A model generated the notes under the pieces. That model did no database searches. It was not told the origin of the DNA and saw nothing but the letters and a program-made list of their open reading frames with translations. Position numbers and translations under genes: made by a program. From Stagnimonas sp040386395 (GTDB lineage: Bacteria > Pseudomonadota > Gammaproteobacteria > Nevskiales > Nevskiaceae), in contig JAZKFO010000025.1 in NCBI GenBank assembly GCA_040386395.1, forward strand, positions 1 through 64,000: a stretch of DNA of 64,000 bases. The letters are read 5' to 3'. Below are positions 60,682 to 64,000 of this stretch, one piece after another (within the stretch, counting starts at the first letter, position 1; every line of letters starts with the position of its first letter).

Positions 60682-63600
60682 CTATCGACGCGGTGCGCGA
60701 CGCCGCAGCGCTGCACCCAGCGCGCCGAGCGCCAGCAGGCCAAGACCAGGGGCACCACCACCGAAGCGACCCTGCCCGACGCTGGTACCCGGCGTCCCCG
60801 GTGCCGGCGTCACCACGCTGCCTGCTGCCTTCACCTCGATGATCGCCTGCGCGACACTGGTGCTGACCAGGCCACGCGCATCCTTCACCGTCAGCGTGGC
60901 GCGATAGGTGCCGGGCCTGGTGTAGCTGCGCATCAACTTGTTGCCGGTTTGCGCAACGATGGCCGAGCCATCGCCGGGGTTGAAACTGAACTCGACCAGC
61001 GCATCCTCGCTGTCGCTGCTGGCACTGCCATCGAACAGGACATTGAGCGGCGCGGTGCCGGTGACCGGGGTGGCGGTGAGGCGCGCGATCGGAGCCGTGT
61101 TGGCGAGGCAGAAGGCTGCATCGCGCAGGGTGTAGGGCTGGCTGCTTTCGGCCGAGTCGAGAATGTTGGTGCTGCGCACGATGTGGTCGCCGGTGGAAAG
61201 TGCGCCGGTGTGCGAGTTCATCGAGATCACGCCCAGGCGGTCACCGCGTTCAAGGCCAAGCAGGTCATAGGGCACCACGAGATTGATGGTGCCGTCCTCG
61301 GCGATGTTGCTGGCGGCATCAAGCTCGCCCAGAACCGAGTAGGTCTGCACCACGGCGATACCCACCACCATCTCGCTGCGGGTGCCGTAGACGTAGGTCG
61401 GCCCGGCGGCATCCACCACCATGCCGACGAAGCTGTCGTTGGGGTTGGAGAGCGGCTGGTCGGGAGTGTGGAACAGCATCGCGAACATGGTGGCGGGCGG
61501 CGCACCGGCGGGGTCGTCGGCCTTGATCTGCACCAAGAGCTTGCCGTCGAGGTCCTGCGGCTCGGCGATGTTGAGGCTGATGAGATCAGCACCCGGCACG
61601 GTGCCATCGCCGGTCGCATCGTTGGCGAGATTGATGCCGGGCACCAGGCAGGGCGTTTGCAGCACCGGCACGGTGATGGGCAGCTCCACCTCGTTGCTGC
61701 TGATGCCCTCGCCGAGGCTATTCACCGCCGTGACACGGTAGTAGTACTTCTCGACTGCGAGATCGGCCGTCGGGTCGATATAGCCCGGCGTGCCGTCGGT
61801 GGTGCCGACGAAGTTGGCCGGTGTCGCCGCGACATCCGGCGAGGTGCTGCGGAAGATGCGGTACTGGCTGATATTGGACCCGCCGTTCTCCGGCACGCGC
61901 CAGTTGAGCTGCGTGCGCTCAGCCGTTCGCACGCCACTCAGGCAGGCATTGGCGGGCAGGCGTGGTTCGGCGAGCTGCTTGTCGGCATAGAGCGGCTTGC
62001 CGCCGATCTGTCGCGCCAGCTTGGGGAAGGCGGCGTAGGGGTTCTGCGAAGGATCCTGATCGCAGATGCCGATGCAGCCATCGGCATAGCCATAGATGGC
62101 GTAGCCGTTTTCGTCGAGCGTGATCTCGTTGAAGTCGAGCAGGTTGCGGTTGACGTTGCCGCCGCCGGAGTTCCAGATGCCGCCCACGCCCTGTACCGGG
62201 TCCGTCGGCGTGGCGTTCACCGTCACCCAGGTGCGGCCCTCGTCGTATGTGGTCGAGAAGTAGAGATACCAGACGCCGGGAAAGTCGAGCGCGACCGGAT
62301 TGCCCTCGGTATTGGTGCCGAGGTACGCACACACCGCGCGGTCACCGTCACCCGCAATCGCGTGCGTGAACATCACATGCTTGATGCCCATCTCGGCACC
62401 GAGCTGCGTCGTGCGCAGCCAGGTTTCGCCACGATCCTTGGTCACGGAAACAGTCGCGCGGCCATCACCATCGGAGTAGCAGAAGTAGGCGGTGTTGTCG
62501 CTGGCAATGCCGACCGAGGGATCACGGATCGAGGGTTGGCTGTCCGGCACCGGGTGCTGGGTCCAGGTGGTGGCCGCATCGGTGGAGACACTGATCGCCA
62601 CATTCGGTCCGCAGGCCTTGCTGGGCAGGTACACCGTGCCATCCGGTGCGACGCGCACATGGCCGTGGATGCCCGCGCACTGTGCCACGGTGTAGACCGG
62701 CGTCGGCGCACCGAAGGTGATGCCGCCATTGTCGGAGCGCGCGCAGCTGGCAAAGCCGATGTCCTGTCCGCAGTAATAGAAGGCGTTGGGGTAGATCGGG
62801 TTCGGCACCGCATTGAGCGGCGCGGGGAATGGCCCGGCAGCGATGGTCTGATGATCTACCGCGGCCGCAAACGGCCCGCCCTGGTTGGGCGTCCAGGTCG
62901 CGCCATCGTCATCGCTGAAGGCCATCACGCTGTTGGCACCGGCCAACTGGCCGATCCAGGTGCGGCCGGTTTCGCGGCCGCGCACCAGCGAGTCGGTGAC
63001 GCCGATGGGGTCGAGCGTGGTGACGCTGGTGAGCGGCGAGCTGCGGTTTTCCCACTCGCCGTCGCAGGCCTGCGGCTGTGCGGGGCTGAGGTCCTGCGGA
63101 AACTTGAGGAACAGCGTCTTCAGGCCAGAAAGAATCATGGCCTGCTTGGACGAAGTGTTGTAGCCCACCGAAGGCTCGCCGGTGTTGCCGGACAAACCCT
63201 CAGGCGGTGCGTAGACCTGATAACGCGGGATGCCGGGGCCGACGGGATTGGGTACCAGCGTCTCACCCGTGCCATCGACGAGACCCACGAAACCAAACAC
63301 CACGCTGTTGTTGGCCGCGAGCGGCGTGATGTCGAGCCGCACCTTGCGGGTGCCGGAGCCGGCGGCGAAATAGAGCGTGCCGGAGCCGAGATCGGTACTC
63401 TCTGAAGTTGCCACGGCCTCGCCGGTATCGACGTCGGTGAGCGCGAAGGTGAACAGATCGAGCTTGAAGTCCCAACCCAGGCCGATGCGCACCATAGCCT
63501 TGGGGTTGGTCACTGCGTAATCGGCGGGCAGTGTCAGCGTCAGCTCGTAGCTGTCGCAGCCGTTGGTGAAGGTGCAGAACACGCCACCGGAAGTGGTGAA

Positions 63601-63726
63601 CGGCCCGCTCTCGAACCGCGTGGCCGGCGCAGCCAGCGAAAGCGTGGCGGCGGCAGGCTCGGCGGCGAGGGCCGAGCCGACATTGAGCAGGACGGCCAGT
63701 GAGGCGGCAAGGACGGCAATCTTCAT
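60682..63726 (-). CDS. Large exported BNR/FnIII/PKD protein with GlyGly-CTERM-like tail
   Basis: 1014-residue exported protein from ATG 63726. Signal peptide residues 1-21 (VLLNVGSALA-A). Residues ~25-200 form a beta-rich domain. About 250-520 holds five or more BNR (Asp-box) sialidase-like repeats, such as FSDDDGATWTPN, SDNGGITF, VTKDRGETWL and TYDEGRTWV. A fibronectin III domain spans ~600-680 (LNWRVPENGGSNISQYRIF) and a PKD domain ~876-963 (APLNVLFDGSASSDSEDALV). The tail GGGAPGLGLLALGALGAALR plus basic residues has the glycine-hydrophobic-arginine form of a GlyGly-CTERM sorting signal, used by rhombosortase-dependent secreted proteins. Enzymatic sialidase residues are not evident. It is located between yebC and ruvC. 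Confidence 0.82.
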   Translation of the reverse strand: MKIAVLAASLAVLLNVGSALAAEPAAATLSLAAPATRFESGPFTTSGGVFCTFTNGCDSYELTLTLPADYAVTNPKAMVRIGLGWDFKLDLFTFALTDVDTGEAVATSESTDLGSGTLYFAAGSGTRKVRLDITPLAANNSVVFGFVGLVDGTGETLVPNPVGPGIPRYQVYAPPEGLSGNTGEPSVGYNTSSKQAMILSGLKTLFLKFPQDLSPAQPQACDGEWENRSSPLTSVTTLDPIGVTDSLVRGRETGRTWIGQLAGANSVMAFSDDDGATWTPNQGGPFAAAVDHQTIAAGPFPAPLNAVPNPIYPNAFYYCGQDIGFASCARSDNGGITFGAPTPVYTVAQCAGIHGHVRVAPDGTVYLPSKACGPNVAISVSTDAATTWTQHPVPDSQPSIRDPSVGIASDNTAYFCYSDGDGRATVSVTKDRGETWLRTTQLGAEMGIKHVMFTHAIAGDGDRAVCAYLGTNTEGNPVALDFPGVWYLYFSTTYDEGRTWVTVNATPTDPVQGVGGIWNSGGGNVNRNLLDFNEITLDENGYAIYGYADGCIGICDQDPSQNPYAAFPKLARQIGGKPLYADKQLAEPRLPANACLSGVRTAERTQLNWRVPENGGSNISQYRIFRSTSPDVAATPANFVGTTDGTPGYIDPTADLAVEKYYYRVTAVNSLGEGISSNEVELPITVPVLQTPCLVPGINLANDATGDGTVPGADLISLNIAEPQDLDGKLLVQIKADDPAGAPPATMFAMLFHTPDQPLSNPNDSFVGMVVDAAGPTYVYGTRSEMVVGIAVVQTYSVLGELDAASNIAEDGTINLVVPYDLLGLERGDRLGVISMNSHTGALSTGDHIVRSTNILDSAESSQPYTLRDAAFCLANTAPIARLTATPVTGTAPLNVLFDGSASSDSEDALVEFSFNPGDGSAIVAQTGNKLMRSYTRPGTYRATLTVKDARGLVSTSVAQAIIEVKAAGSVVTPAPGTPGTSVGQGRFGGGAPGLGLLALGALGAALRRRAPRR

Positions 63727-63890
63727 GGGAGGTCTCTGCCGAATCAGCACACCCCATACCGACGTGGAAGGGGTCTCTACCAACTCAGCTCTTCAGGGCT
63801 GACGCTAGCAAAAGCCGGTCCACTGACCACCGGTAAATCAAGCTCCACAGGCCAGGGGTTCAAGCCGGCAGGGCATCGCAAATGCGGGCG
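63727..63890. other. Intergenic gap between the BNR-PKD gene and yebC
   Basis: 164 bases with no ORF, hairpin terminator or clear promoter box that I can recognise. Base composition is a little less GC-rich near 63780-63850. It must hold the end of the yebC transcript and any separate promoter for the BNR-PKD gene. Confidence 0.5.
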
Positions 63891-64000
63891 TCAGCCCAGA
63901 TCAGCGTTGTGGTAGACCGCTTGTGAGTCATCGAGATCATCCAGCATGTCGATCATCTTCTGCAGGTGCTCGGCCACCTCGCCGGCCACCGCGACGCGAT
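63891..64000 (-). CDS. yebC: YebC/PmpR family protein, C-terminal end only
   Basis: Only the last 36 codons are in the window, ending at TGA 63893-63891. They read ...LQKMIDMLDDLDDSQAVYHN then ADLG, which matches the end of YebC/TACO1 proteins (leucine-rich acidic helix, then VYHNA). YebC members act in relief of ribosome stalling or transcription regulation. yebC followed by ruvCAB is the standard gammaproteobacterial order, so the identification is well supported despite the truncation by the window edge. Confidence 0.85.
   Translation of the reverse strand, partial: RVAVAGEVAEHLQKMIDMLDDLDDSQAVYHNADLG

Noticed and set aside
60070..63405. 1111-codon open frame on the plus strand opposite the BNR-PKD and ruvC genes
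   Set aside because: Antisense ghost ORF from strong GC third-position bias. Its product is His/Arg/Val-rich without domains, and it spans two well-supported genes on the other strand.
1..64000. tRNA or rRNA genes, CRISPR arrays, insertion sequences, integrase/att sites
   Set aside because: Intergenic gaps are short (all under 200 bases) and none shows cloverleaf-like, repeat-spacer or transposase features; no island boundaries seen.

Overview
This window is ordinary chromosomal DNA of a high-GC Gram-negative bacterium. It has strong G/C third-position bias and many long antisense ghost ORFs. The Tol-Pal, RuvABC, SthA, NudL, MetZ, BepA-like and CpoB genes point to a gammaproteobacterium. A Nevskiales/Solimonadaceae-type or xanthomonad-related lineage is my guess, inferred from gene content and not proven. 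I see no phage, insertion sequence, CRISPR array, tRNA or rRNA.

Layout, left to right. 1-5518: 3' end of acnA, a small secreted protein, a Sel1-repeat protein, and an unrecognised 349-aa protein next to an orphan ParA-like ATPase. A 43-nt bidirectional terminator separates these from the cellulose operon. 5586-18845 (minus strand): a type I-like cellulose secretion operon, bcsD - bcsP-like - bcsQ - fused bcsA-bcsB - bcsZ - bcsC - TPR lipoprotein, mostly with overlapping or closely spaced genes. 19040-28768: sthA, a DegV protein, nudL-metZ, cvpA-purF, a BepA-like protease, an SDR dehydrogenase and a class I fructose-bisphosphate aldolase read from a TTG start. 28954-33118: an LVIVD-repeat lipoprotein overlapping a polytopic membrane protein gene, an Mpo1-like (DUF962) protein and a Crp/Fnr regulator. 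33093-38009: an RND efflux pair and its TetR regulator; both promoter regions carry the same TGACG-N12-CGTCA inverted repeat.

38104-41059: acyl-CoA dehydrogenase, histidine phosphatase, MmcQ/YjbR and AlkB. 41065-44826: the grpE-dnaK-dnaJ heat-shock cluster, with sigma-32-like promoters in front of grpE and dnaK. 45022-48281: aqpZ, dusC, fabH and an outer-membrane barrel. 48351-64000 (minus strand): the conserved yebC-ruvCAB-ybgC-tolQRAB-pal-cpoB-queE-queC block. It is interrupted twice: by a four-gene MCE lipid-transport operon between ruvA and ruvB, and by a 1014-aa BNR/FnIII/PKD surface protein between yebC and ruvC.

Functionally the window is rich in envelope biology: cellulose synthesis and export, Tol-Pal, an MCE lipid ABC transporter, RND efflux, BepA-like quality control and an aquaporin. 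The least explained items are the ParA-like ATPase with its unnamed partner, the LVIVD lipoprotein/membrane-protein pair, the TPR lipoprotein closing the bcs operon, and the large BNR-PKD protein with a GlyGly-CTERM-like tail.
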